From assembly GCA_947247005.1 (NCBI GenBank), contig OX365946.1, forward strand, positions 3,604,453 to 3,668,452: a stretch of 64,000 nucleotides of DNA. The letters are read 5' to 3'. The notes beneath the pieces are model-generated. The model was given only the letters and a program-made list of their open reading frames with translations. It searched no databases and had not been told where the DNA came from. The position numbers and the translations under genes were made by a program. This DNA is from Spisula solida. Lineage: Eukaryota; Mollusca; Bivalvia; Venerida; Mactridae. Shown here in pieces: positions 36,030 to 47,952 of this stretch (positions are counted from its first letter, which is position 1; each line of letters starts with the position of its first letter).

Positions 36030-39000
36030 TTAGTCCACATTGAGTTTTCTAAATGAAGCTACTTCAGTTTCCAGTTTATCATGTTTTCTAACTTTTGTAT
36101 CGACCTTGTATTTCCCACTTGATAAATCTTTGATATAATCCCTGAATTTAGGCTCCAGCATCTCTTTGACCATTTCATCTGAAAAAGAATATAATGCGTT
36201 AAGGTATAAATGATGATACCGGTCTGGCTAAACTTATTTTCGTATTTTACTTTGCTGAATCCGTCTCGTTGCGAATGTCTCATAGAGCGACCGTGTACGT
36301 ACTTTCATTGTTGTTGTTAACATTTTGAAAGTTTTTAATCTCTGTATCCTCTATGTTTTATCTTTTATTATGCCCTCCATCTTTGATGAGGGAGTGTATT
36401 GCTTTTCACATGTCGGTCTGTCGGTCGGTCGGTCTGTCGGTCGGTATATCAAAATGGTTTCCGTTCAATAACTCAAGAACGCTTTCCCTTAGGACCTGCA
36501 AACTCATCCGGCTATGTATTTCAGATTTTTTGTTGCTGAAATCGGGCCTTTCAATCTTTTAATACTGTTACTTATTTTTTGAGACTAAAGGCAGCTAAAA
36601 CTATGTATTTGTAACTAGGTCATTCAGCGTAGACATCAGCATTTTTTTGCTGAATATTTTCCATTCAGCTTTTTAACAGTTGGGACAAGGGGTGTTATTT
36701 TTCTTGGTCGGTAGCGTGTTGGGCACTTTTTCGTTTTAAGATTTCTGACAGCTAAAACTAGGCATTATAGTCATTTTGCTGTGGAAACTGGGTAATTTAG
36801 CTAGTAATAATTTATTATACTTTTCGACAGCTTGGACTTGGGCGGATCTGTGCTTGTTTAGTTGGGCATTGTGTCTTTATGTGTTTAATGTTTCCTGTGC
36901 TCGGTTGGTTCAGTTGGGCATTGTGCTATGTGTGTTTTTAATGTTTTCTGTGGTCGGTTGGTTAAGTTGAGTGCTGCCTTCCCTGTCTAACTTAATATAA
37001 TATTTTTTACATGGAAGTTGGTCATCAACAGTAAATGACCCTTATTGATTTTGAGGTCAAAGGTCACGGTCACTGTGATCTTTACCATGTATGTACAAAT
37101 TTTACGTTCAATAACTAAAGAGCGCTTCAAACTTTACATGGCGGTTGGTCATCAATAGTAGATGACCCTTTTGATTTTGAGGTTAGTAGGTCAAAGGTCA
37201 AGGTCACTGTGACCTTTACCAATTTTTTATTTTTGGGCTACCATGGATACATACGTGTTTTACAAACATCTCTTGTCTACATTTACTTTAAACATATGTT
37301 CATGTTTGCATGTTCTGTAAAAATGTTTACATTGTTGTTATGGACCGGTAGGCAATATCAAATAAAACAATTGCCATTGCACATTATTCATTGCTTCTTT
37401 AATCTGCATTATTCAATTCCAATATTTCCAAAATGGGCCTATATCATTATTTACATACCTATAAGGTCAGACGTTTTACCTACACATTGACCCGTATAAT
37501 CGTCCGGCAAATATTCTATTGGAAAAATATCTTTTCCCCATTCGTCAAATAATTTCACCAAACTGTTTCCATAAGTTATGACCTGTAATGTAAAATCTTA
37601 ATTGGCTAAATGAGCTCCAAGTTACTGACATAATACTATGTACGTATAATAATAATATATTATCGCATGTGTTACTGAATATAGTAACAAAATTGCGCTG
37701 TAATGTAATTAATATGTGGGTCCAGTGTGCTAAATATCGATATCTGGTCCTCTTACGGTGTGCCAAAACTCCGTATCGCGGCTATATCCGGTCATTTCGA
37801 AAGCGATGCGCGTACGTAACGTACACGAACATGTGACATCATTAGTGCGCTGGAATACAAATTGAAGATTATGACTGCTTCGAAGTTTAAAAAAAAGATC
37901 TTGAAAAGTTAGATCTTATCTTGTTTTGTCATTTTGTGTTTAGAAACAAACAGTTGAGTTAAACATATGCAATAAAAAGGTAATACAACATGGCCGTCGT
38001 GCATTAAGGTGATATTGGCATACTAGACCGGTACTGCGATCGGACTGAAGCCCTCGAGCCAATACCTAACCTAGTATGCCGAATATCTACTTAATGGCCA
38101 CCGGCCCTGTGTAATAATCTATACATATTAGTATATGAAACAATATTACTTATTTCTACAATCATATTAAACAGCATCCATGTTAAATTTGGTTAATTTA
38201 TTTACTTGTACTTGATAGTTTTTACGGAAGTCATTGATACATTACATTTCTCTAGATTGACACTAAGCCATTATGCGCGAGCTGTTGTACAGATTATTTA
38301 ACTTTTTTTGTAAAATATAAGTACATGTATGTGCATACAAGACGAAAACTATCACTTACCCGCTTTTGTATTTTCTCTGTCATTAGAGGCCTGGTGAAAG
38401 TGATTATGAGATCGAAGAATGTAGATTCATTATACACTGCCATTGTTTTGTATCGAATTGGTATGGCTTTCTGAATGAAGACAAATACAACGAATAACCA
38501 TTGTTGCCATATTGGACCCAGTGCTTAATAGCGCTTCCTCAGATGGTTGCTTTGCATCAAAATAACACAACTGTGTTGCTTACTTCAGTATAAACGGAAA
38601 ACCGTTTATTACTTGACCAAAAACGGCGGAATTCAGTTAGAATAATTGGAAAACCTTAACAACAGCTAAGCCAAACATATATCTGGTCAAAACTAGTAAG
38701 ATCCATAACGTGACTGTGTCTATACCGGCCAAACGTGAATGGCAATTATATTATAACATTGCGAAAACTGATCAAGGTTAAATTCCATTGATAGATGTCC
38801 GAAACTCGGCATGTTTTAATCCACAAGCCTCGACACCTCGTCATCATCCACAGTCGTGTTATATCGATACCAGATCAACCAGATATGGAAACACCTTTAT
38901 ACATTAAATATAAACAAGATACCAGCAAACACTATTATAAAACTAGTTCATGCATTATTGTTATACCTGAAAGAATTGCATGTAGTCCTTAGCTATGCTT

Positions 39001-42000
39001 GGTGTCCAGGTTTTTACCATCAATGGATAATCAATGTCTGTTTGATCATACAATGAAATCAAACCATTTACTTGAACGTTTTCATCAGTAGCTAACCATT
39101 CCAGTACGCACATCATTGCCTTGTATAAAGTATCAATACCATATTTCTTCATAAGTTTACCATCTAGTAATTCTGCAATATTAATGCATGATGGCACAAT
39201 ACGCCCGTATTTTAGTCACAAACGGACTTGATGACGCATTTATTGTCATTCTAACTAATGAGATATTGAGATTTTTCAGATATGTGAAATACATATCGTC
39301 ACTGGTGCATTGATTGATATAACACCACCCCACGTAATTACTGAACGGAAACATTCCATAGATAATGTCTTCCAGACGGTGTAAGCGTATGTTTTGATAC
39401 AACATTCTAAAATACTTGTTTTCACATAGTCACCATACTCCAAGATGGCATATTTTGAATTCAAGATATCAGTGGAATAGTATATTCAACTGCAGTTTAA
39501 CCACATCAAAAATTTGACACAAATAGTACCATGGTCGCACACCAAATAAGCCTTAAATAAATAGAATAGAAACTAGAAAGTGTTTCTTTTGATTGAATAT
39601 GGCTAATATATAATATTGAAATATACCAGTAATAAAACAAATAAATATACTCTATGTATTCCATTGCGTAACATACTTATAATTAATAACACTGTATTTT
39701 GTTGAACTCATAATTCTCTAGAATTAATGTTGAACATGAGTCCATTAAAGCTATAGAATAAAGTAGATGCGTTTTAATTAACATAGATGTGGCAGAATAA
39801 CTCATAAGTAAACAGTACTAGTAACTTACTTGCTGGACAAATTAGTATCCGTCGACCAAATTTATCGTATTGCTTTGGAGAGAAAAAGTACCTGTAATAT
39901 AACAAACGTGATCAGCGAGTTGACATAACGTCTAAAACAAATCTTCGTTGCAAAGGTTACCTTGTGTCTATCATTTAATACCTTAACAAATTGCCCAATT
40001 TTAGTCAGTGATTAAATGTTTTGACGTACACAAAGTCGTGTGTATTTTTATAGCGCCATAGATTGCTGTACAAAAATTGGGCAGTTTGTTAAGGTATTGA
40101 ACGATAGACACAAGGTAACCTTTTGTAGCAAGGTAACACAAAATTGCCTATATTTTTGTTGTGGATTAAAATCAAGGACCGTTACATTTGCCTATGAAAG
40201 CATTCAAACATTTGGCACAACATATAAAGTTTGCATGCTCCTAAATATTCAGAAACAATAAATATAGCGGATTTTGTGTTTGCCTTTGTATTGCAATTTA
40301 TAGCCAAGAATTTAACGGTGACCACCAACTGGTCGGCAAGAAAACACATTTGTGTCATTCGTCAAATTGTAACTAATGGACATGATAATGTTTAACCTGT
40401 TAACACTGTGTATAAACAAGTCAACTTCCGGTTATCGAAACATGACGTTGAATTATATAGTCTCCAATAAGTTATACAGTGATTGGAAATCACAGATGCT
40501 TTTGCTTACATTGAGTGATGTAAGTTGAATTGGATAGTATCCAAAAATTCATTTTCAAGGTACTTTGTAGTGTAATTGCAGCTTTATGGATTAACTACAT
40601 GTACGAGAGGGTGATCAATATATTAGAAGACTTTCCTTCAAACTTTTTAAATATTGATTCAAGAACAATGACATTTCTAGGCAATATAAATCTATCAATT
40701 ATCTAGCATTTTAATTAATTATATTGTTACGTCACACTGTTCTTGATGATGTCACTTATTGTGACCAAGATACAGCGCGCGCCGTCGAACGTGACGGATA
40801 ATAAATAATCACGGAGCAATGGCATTTCATTAATATTAACGCCTAACTTGGAAAGTCCTTGCGATAGCTCGAAGATGACTTGACCAACATGTTTGGGAAT
40901 TTTTTGCACTCCACAATCAGTGATCTACACATGATTTCGTTGTTTATGTGATTGTAGGGACTCTGTCAAACTGACGCCATGGTAAAATAAGAATAAACGG
41001 AGGAATTAAGACAGAGTTAGGGATACTCCTCATTAATTTCTGAGAAATAAGAGGAATATTCTGAACGATATGTTACTGGCGAATTCTACGATCAGTATAG
41101 ATTACAAAACAATAAATATTTCATTCCATTTGAAAGGAGTTCTTAAGAAAGTGTGCCCTAAACTTGTTATGTTGTGATTTTTTCTTCATCGGGATGATGC
41201 TATCGTGTAAAGCCCACCGCTTATTTTCAGAGTTTTAAGTCCAGTAACGCAACGAGCCATTTTTTAACCCGCCATACATTCCAGAGTTGGCTATTTATCA
41301 CTTATTTCTGTATTAAAAGTAAATAAATTGTATACATTGGGTCTGATATGAGTCAAGAAAGTAGCTCGGTGCTGCTCGAACGGTGACGCTTGGAATGACG
41401 TCACGTGACGGCCTGCGTCATGTACCCATTACATGAATAAAACTATGTTATAGGTGCACTCGGTCGAAGATATCCTACACTAAATAATACTGATTTGCTA
41501 TTGAGCCTAGCCGACAAATCAAAATTGCTAGATGAAAAGTCCACGAATATATTGATCACCCCTCGTACCATTGCAAGACATTTACCATAAGACACATAGT
41601 TGATCACGCTTCTGTTTATTAAATGATGCGGTCTGAATTTTAAATTGAACGATGTTTAAAACACTAACTGCGTTTGTTTTACTTCCGGCTTTGTATATTG
41701 TGTGGTTTGGTATGTATGTGTATGTAAGATTTACCAAATAATCATTTAAATTGGAGTGTGTAATGATAAAAACTCTGAAGAAGTCATCTGGGCGAAACGT
41801 TGTTTATTTTAATGAATGCATGTATACTACAAACATTTTAATGTGATTCGTGTTTGGTGGTTTTCTTATAGGATAGTGTTTAATAGACATTTTATACTCG
41901 CGCTCGACGCGAATAGCGTGAAGCGAATAGCGAACAAAAATCGTGGGGCTCTTCTCAGCATTATTTTGATCAATGTACAAACAATGTCGTCTGCAAAGCG

Positions 42001-45000
42001 CGAATCAAAATTGGATGCTAGTGGTTTATTCGCCCCTGTAGTTACGAGAGGACGAGTTGTAAGGGGTATACTGGAATTTGTTCGTCCGTCCGTCCGTCCT
42101 TACCCTCATGTAGCGTTCGTTCGTTCGTTCGTTCGTTCGTTCGTTCGTTCGTTCGTTCGTTCGTTCGTTCGTTCGTTCGTTCGTTCGTTCGTTCGTTCGT
42201 TCGTTCGTTCGTTCGTTCGTTCGTTCGTTCGTTCGTTCGTTCGTTCGTTCGTTCGTTCGTTCGTTCGTTCGTTCGTTCGTTCGTTCGTTCGTTCGTTCGT
42301 TCGTTCGTTCGTTCGTATATGCATCTGACCCTACATTTTTGACAGAATTCCCTTCACAGATGACGAACCTAGACATGTGGAAATGCAGGAAGAAAAAATA
42401 ATGGTGCGATTATGGACATTCATTTGATTCACTTCATAGAGAAGTTTTTTGTGGACGCAGCTACACCTACAGTGTTTCAGGATTTCCTTCCAATTTTCAC
42501 AGCTAAACCACCTGAACATGTAGACTGAACCGGAAGGAAAGAAAATGCGACGATCTTTTCTACAGCTATGACCATTGTTCTTTTATACAATATATAGGAT
42601 GTTTAGTGAAAGATATTCGAGTAGCAAATCCTCAGGTACAGTTAAGCGGCAATATGTATTTCAAACTCCCATAGATGAACAATCTGGATATACATGTATA
42701 GATGTGCATGAATGAAAGAATATTAGGCTGCCGAATGGCGACAACATAAGTGTTATACGAATGCATACGACGTTTATTGCTGCGCTACGGTTCCATCTGC
42801 AATATTTAGGATGTTCCTAAGTTGTTTTTAATTATTAAGATTGAAGAATTATAACCCGGAGACGAATATACTTTATTTTTTTAAAGTATTATTTTGCCCG
42901 ATCAAGTACATTGAATTCATTCTGCTTCCTCATCTGAACTATTAAGGCCAAGAACACGTAACAATCGTGGCATCTTTCTTGTGGTGATAAACTTATTATA
43001 TTATTATACTCTTCGTGGTTTTCTCTTATAAGAGACGCCAGCAATCGTTTCCATGGCCTCTGGCGCGGAGGTTGTTGCACATGTGCTCTCACGGGCACAG
43101 GTAATTGTATCATTGATAAAGGGTTTCTTTTACATAGATCTTATAAATTTTATAAAAAAAAATATTTTTGTGATTTACTCTTTATTACTGATTCAGTTAC
43201 CTGTGCTCACGGGTACATGTTCGTGTTGTTCTGAAAGGAGACAAAGCTACTTACTAAATACAAAGTCATAAATGTTCTTGTGCTAATTTAAGCATTCACT
43301 ATCGATGTATTAAATATATTATATTTGATGATATTGAGGATAATGATTTTTCATTCTCTTGATATTGTATAGTATTTGCTTGAGTTTTGTAACTCACAAG
43401 TAAATAATAAATTCATCAAGAGACAATTATGACTATATTTAGACCGACATCGTCGTTGACGTTACTGTCCCACCGTCTGGCGGCGCTTATAAGTACATAC
43501 AGAAATAATATGGAATTTTAGTCAATGATGTAATTCATTATCTCATAATTATGTTAACCAAAACTACCTGCATTTGCTGGAACGGGGACTTCTTCCTCTG
43601 AATCCGACTATTTTGGACTGTGTGGCGACATTCCAGGTCGCTTCTAGCACGCAAAGTTAAAATTATTGCTGGACTTGTATGTAGACGAAAAGATATTGGG
43701 TTTGGAATGATTAAAATGTATTTAGTTTTGTCATTATCAGCTTGTAAATGCGCCTTTAATGTGTTCAAGTTTTGTACTACATTTTGCCAGTGGTATGATT
43801 TATTCAATGATATACTAAATTACATAAGTGTTGCACCTATTTATCAATAGGACATTTTTAAACATTTATATATGACTGTGAAAACCTTAATTGATCTAAT
43901 TTTATAACATAAACAATCGATCATTCAGATAATTTACGTTTTCAGTTACCATCTACTTTAAACCAATCTTGAGAATACAAGCACTAATTGCTACTTCAAA
44001 AAACGCAAAACTTTAGGAACGCAGTATAGTAGAACAATCTAGTTACATGAGTGAGTACTTGTAGATGACCATTATACGCTACATTTTGTGTGACGTTATT
44101 GTTTTGATAAGACCCCCCGATATTTAGCTCGCTGTCCGCTCCTCGCTATTCGCGTCAAGCGCGAGTATAAAATGTCTAATGATAGAATCAACCGATACTA
44201 TGTATAAAACTTGATCATATCTAACTTTGTATTTTTAGGTGACACTGTGTTTCAATTAACAAAAATTCACAATATCAAGCCACTGGAAGTAACGAATATT
44301 CACATCATTAATGTATTGGTCCATAAGGATATTGGCACATGTAACGTTTTCTTCGAAAAAAGTGTTGATTTGTTATATGACTAAGCTTTAAAACCCATAC
44401 CCAGACTTTAGCATTGCCAGCACTCCTTCCTCTGATGGATCGACGTCTTTAAACCATTTAGGATGCAATGTTTTACATGTCCAGTAATTTTCTAAAGATT
44501 TCCGGGCCTCAAGTTGACTAAATTTTCTCGCCCTTAAAAACCTCAACAGGAATTCGAAATCTGGAAACAAAAAGTAAGAAGGAATCACAACACATCTACA
44601 CGTTTATATCGCCATTTATTCCACTTAAAATTACATAACTGTCCTTATTCTAATCATACCAGGTGTTAGGATGCTGACTTTTGGTAAACCATCGATAACT
44701 TTAACTCGAATCAAATCATCAAAACATACAAAGGTACCTCTTCATTAACTGATAAATGAAGCTACGTAAATTCATAGTATAATGAATGAATAAGACCTGT
44801 CAGCCATAAAATACTAACTATTCCCCAAATAAACAAACATTTGTCGTTGGTGACAATGTTTAAGTAATCAATACATTGCCTATGACTGTGGTATTTTGCT
44901 GCTTGAATAAAATACAGCACTCAATTATTTCTAATTTCGGGCAACTTTGGGCATACAATTATGATTGATACAAAATGTTTTAAAAGATAAATATGACTAA

Positions 45001-47019
45001 CACTGCACTTGAATAGAAAATGGAACAACTAGCAACACAAATAATATAACCAAATAACGAATGCTCCATCATTTGATACACGTATTAATGTTAGGGCTAT
45101 GACGTTAATGTTCATAAAATGTATGACTGGATAATGTTATAGTTGCATTCATGTTATCAAGTATAATATAAGTGAAGTTAGTCGTGCATATAACTAAACA
45201 ACGACGAAATAGTGAGTATATTTAGAGTACAATGTATATATTTATACGTAAATGATTCAGCAATAGAAAACGATTCAATACGGATAACAAAATGCTTAAT
45301 ATTGTCAAATACCAATAAAGGTTAAAATAAACAACATGTATTCTGTTATGGTGTATAGTTTTGTGGTACATTATGAGTCAATCTTGGTATGTTGCATTGT
45401 ATACATGCAGTCACAATCCTAGTTTAATGTTTACATTGTAAATCAACATTGTGGTGAATTATACGTATAAGCCGGAACAATATAGGGTTCTGTTATATAC
45501 ACATACCTGTAGGAGATTTCAGCCACGACTGTTCTAACACCCATTGTCGTAATGTCCGAACTGCAAGTTCTCTGTCCTTGTCATTTAACTCATGAAGTTC
45601 TGTTCTAGCAATTTCTCTGCTTCTTTCATCTAATTTACTCACGAATTTACAATCACCTGTGTTCAATATACCAATATAATCATACATGTAGACGTTTGGT
45701 TATTATGTGTTTTTATTTGTATGACTTCTTCTTTAAATCGGCTATCGGCTTTCGATTTATACATTGTTGAAGGTTTGTGATTGATGTACTTATAGAACTG
45801 CGCATGGAATATACTGTAAACAGCAGGGTTATATAATAATTATTTATAGTGTTGCATCCAATTGTATTGGGCCAAGTTGACACATGATGGTAGGAAGGTA
45901 TAAGTGTTTAGTAGCAGTGTTTCTAGTTCAGTTTTGTTTATTATTGTTGTGTGTACTTGTAGTCTGTGATTTGTTTTATTTTCGTACAAGTGTATTCCTC
46001 TACGTGCCTTTTGTGCTCTGCTACTTTTATTCAGTGCTACCTTCTGTGTCTGATTTTAATATTATCATTAAAGTTGATGGGCCTAGTAAAGCCATTTTTG
46101 AAGCTTAAGCAAAAAATATTTGTACATGCTTTTGTAACCCAGGTAAACTCAATCTGGGATCAATATAAATTTGATAATACCTTACATTATCGAGATTTCA
46201 TTCATACATAGTAAGTTAAACACTAAAAGGACCCATGTGGGAGCAAGTATGCTAAGAGTGTATGTGTTTATGAATATAGACTTTTATAACAATAACCAGT
46301 GAGTTTATTACATAGTATACTTACAGTTAATAATCTAAGAGAATGGTGTCTTATTAACAATATGTTGTGAATGCATGTACATACAGAAATAACTGTCCCA
46401 ATATTGTGTTACCTTTGTCAAGTTGTATCATGCTCGGAGAAGCCAGTATCATTTACTAGAAGTTGATCAAAATGATAATAACAATACGGAGAGATAAGAC
46501 AGGAGCAGGAGTAAAAGGTGGCACAAAAGGCACTTAAAGGAACCCTGTACAAATTGATAGCTCTGCATTAAAATAGTCCCGATCAAAACGACGAATAATG
46601 AGGATTTTGAATGTTTATTTAAATTTAAAAATAAATTATTGATGACGGTTAATTATAAGTAATGATAAGCTAACCAATACGTACTATTAATGAATACTAG
46701 AGTATTGACTAGTACGGTAATCGAAAAGCAAATAGATGAACAACTGTAATATTATGGGTTCATTACTTTTCTATTCTCACTTGTGACACGACTTTTTGCC
46801 GAATACGAAGGTGTGATATACGGAATAAATATATTCTAGTAAGTCTGAATATAACTTAACGTTCTATATGAATCTGTAATTTTAGGTGTACGTAAAGTGT
46901 ATTCAAATGAATTGGCTTGTCCGATACCTAGGTGTTTCAATGTAAGAACAGCGTTTCGTAAAACAAAACATACAACACAAAATATTCAACAAACATTACG
47001 AACCTGCTTCGATCGACAT
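36030..47019 (-). CDS. CRAL-TRIO lipid-transfer protein, paralog C
   Basis: The eight exons are 47004-47019 (ATG), 45507-45656, 44401-44560, 39830-39891, 38967-39172, 38360-38470, 37459-37582 and 36030-36178 (TAA). All introns are GT-AG, and the 978 nt make 325 codons with no stop. Exon 4 ends on a lysine-splitting A where A and B have G, so the residue across intron 4 is K instead of E or G. Conserved parts are LRQWVLEQSW, FLLRFLRARKF, YDKFGRRILI, KDYMQFFQ, TRPLMTEKIQKR and the C-terminal SFRKLNV. It is expected to be a cytosolic lipid carrier like B, its closest relative. Its third intron is lengthened by several inverted-repeat elements and a (TTCG)n run. The exon 1 donor (GTTCGT) is weaker than in A and B. 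Confidence 0.93.
36350..37215 (+). repeat. Composite repeat with (GGTC)n and about 130-bp AGGTCA-rich units
   Basis: 'ATGCCCTCCATCTTTGATGA' leads into 'TCGGTCGGTCGGTCTGTCGG' (about 36410-36445) and 'CCGTTCAATAACTCAAGAAC'. After a retroposon insertion, two units follow at about 37010 and 37135, containing 'GGTTGGTCATCAA(C/T)AGTA', 'ATTTTGAGG' and 'AGGTCAAAGGTCAAGGTCAC'. The block lies in intron 7 of gene C. Confidence 0.65.
36830..36995 (+). mobile_element. GTGCTGCCTTCC retroposon, plus-strand copy
   Basis: It reads 'GGGCATTGTGTCTTTATGTG', 'GTGGTCGGTTGG' and 'GAGTGCTGCCTTCCCTGTCT', then an AT-rich tail, the reverse complement of the copies at 19108 and 33750. It interrupts the composite repeat around it. 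Confidence 0.6.
38004..38105. repeat. Foldback (hairpin) repeat of about 100 bp
   Basis: 'CATTAAGGTGATATTGGCATACTAG' (about 38002-38026) pairs with 'CTAGTATGCCGAATATCTACTTAATG' (about 38072-38097), with a few mismatches and a 45-base loop. No frame. It lies in intron 6 of gene C and is probably a small MITE. Confidence 0.65.
39951..40125. repeat. Near-perfect palindrome with arms of about 52 bp
   Basis: Left arm 39951-40002 starts 'CAAAGGTTACCTTGTGTCTA'. Right arm 40072-40124 is its near-exact reverse complement, ending 'ACACAAGGTAACCTTTTG'. A loop of about 69 bases separates them. Few mismatches in the arms suggest a recent insertion or gene conversion. It starts just 60 bp upstream (in gene direction) of exon 4 of gene C. 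Confidence 0.8.
40426..40560 (+). repeat. Segment shared with the outer transposon
   Basis: 'CAACTTCCGGTTATCGAAAC' then 'GACGTTGAATTATATAGTCT' and 'AAATCACAGATGCTTTTGCT' match the interior of the TA-flanked element (about 55731-55860 there; reverse at about 24900-25030). It could be a third, truncated relative of that element. Confidence 0.5.
40604..41565. mobile_element. 962-bp TA-flanked element with 21-bp inverted ends
   Basis: The left end CGAGAGGGTGATCAATATAT and right end ATATATTGATCACCCCTCG are inverted copies. TA flanks both sides (40602-40603 and 41566-41567). The interior has GC-rich 'GACGTCACGTGACG'-like stretches and no usable frame. TA target and inverted ends suit a mariner/pogo-type non-autonomous element. 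It lies in intron 3 of gene C. Confidence 0.75.
41884..44178. mobile_element. 2.3-kb element with about 60-bp CG-rich inverted ends
   Basis: The left end 'TAGACATTTTATACTCGCGC' continuing 'GACGCGAATAGCG' is repeated in reverse at the right end (44118-44178, ending 'GCGAGTATAAAATGTCTA'). Both inner edges also share a G-run ('CGTGGGG' left, 'CCCCCCG' right). It holds a long (TTCG)n run and an internal inverted pair around 'TCACGGGCACAGGTAA' (about 43089-43105) and its inverse near 43200-43216. No transposase was recognised. Intron 3 of gene C. Confidence 0.75.
42115..42317 (+). repeat. Microsatellite (TTCG)n, about 50 units
   Basis: Roughly 200 bp of uninterrupted TTCG, preceded by (GTCC)n at about 42085-42098. 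It gives artificial frames of repeated SFVR on plus and TNER on minus. Confidence 0.97.
45890..46070 (+). mobile_element. GTGCTGCCTTCC retroposon, diverged plus-strand copy
   Basis: It ends 'CAGTGCTACCTTCTGTGTCT' before an AT-rich tail. Upstream 'TGTGTACTTGTAGTCTGTGA' and TTTTGTTTA-rich sequence correspond loosely to the other copies. It lies in intron 1 of gene C. Confidence 0.4.
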
Positions 47020-47572
47020 CTTTTAAGAACAGAAAACACTATCGAATTAAACAGTTATCACATCCACAAAATCAGATATTGTAACGCGTTTTTACTTTTT
47101 ATTAATGTAGTTTTAAATCGTGATACACTACTGTTTTACTGTATAATGAGTTGAACGTGTTTCGCTTGATCACACTGATAATGCCGGCGGCTATTGAGGT
47201 ATCGTAGTCGTTCTCGGTGGAGCATGATGTATTGATTTACGTAAGTGTGAAATCCTACATACGCTCCTGCTCGCATGTACTTTGTAACTGTTGACGTTCA
47301 TGGCGTTCAGCAAAGGAACTGGTACACTCAACTACCAAAACATCTTCCATGCAACTTCCTCAATATCAAGTTTGATATGTTTTCAGTGTCTTACATTGGT
47401 TCAATTTAGTGATAGTAATAAATATTTATATTATTCAACTTAAATGACAGACATGTGTTGTTTAATTCTCCATTGACATTCCAGTTGTCATCCATAAGGA
47501 ACTATTAAAAAAATATTTGTTTAATAATCTACACATATGGAAAGTTAGGAACGTCAATGTAAGTTACATTAA
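47020..47572. other. Upstream region of gene C
   Basis: This is the promoter side of gene C. On the minus strand the ATG is preceded closely by 'TTCTGTTCTTAAAAG'. I could not support a TATA box or other factor site. An 85-codon plus-strand frame at 46897-47154 overlaps exon 1 in antisense and is not supported as a gene. Confidence 0.35.
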
Positions 47573-47952
47573 AGCCACATTATCTCTCCAAGAATTTTGT
47601 TTAAATTTTAACAAAGAATTAAGATGTTTTTTCAGAAACGACCAATAATTAACGACATAATGTTTGCTATGTCTGTCAATAGACTATGCTCAAAATGACA
47701 TTTAGTAAATTGAATGGATGACAAAATATTAATTTAGCTAGAGTTGTTCCCCTTAGACTATAAAGAAAGCATTTATTGTTTACATTTTTTTATTTTGTTT
47801 ACAAACCAACTGGGGGTTTTATTTTGTTTTCTCCCATCTTATGGTGTTTTCCACCTTTGGGACTCAACTAAAGTGCTCAAAATGCATCATTCTATGATTC
47901 GGTTGCCAAATTATTGATTTTTGGAAACAGCCGTTTAAGGCATAATGGGGCT
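47573..47952. mobile_element. 380-bp TTAA-flanked MITE (piggyBac-type target)
   Basis: It is flanked by TTAA on both sides (47569-47572 and 47953-47956). It has short inverted ends, AGCCACATTAT and ATAATGGGGCT, matching at 10 of 11 positions. There is no coding frame. TTAA duplication is the hallmark of piggyBac-type integration. Confidence 0.7.

Noticed and set aside
41816..42376. Open frames with repeated SFVR and TNER
   Set aside because: They are readings of the (TTCG)n microsatellite, with only chance sequence on either side.
43538..43850. Opposing frames of 89 and 76 codons inside the 2.3-kb element
   Set aside because: They overlap in antisense, have no recognisable domain and are of a length expected by chance.
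46897..47154. An 85-codon plus-strand frame overlapping exon 1 of gene C
   Set aside because: Antisense to a better supported coding exon, and with no motif.
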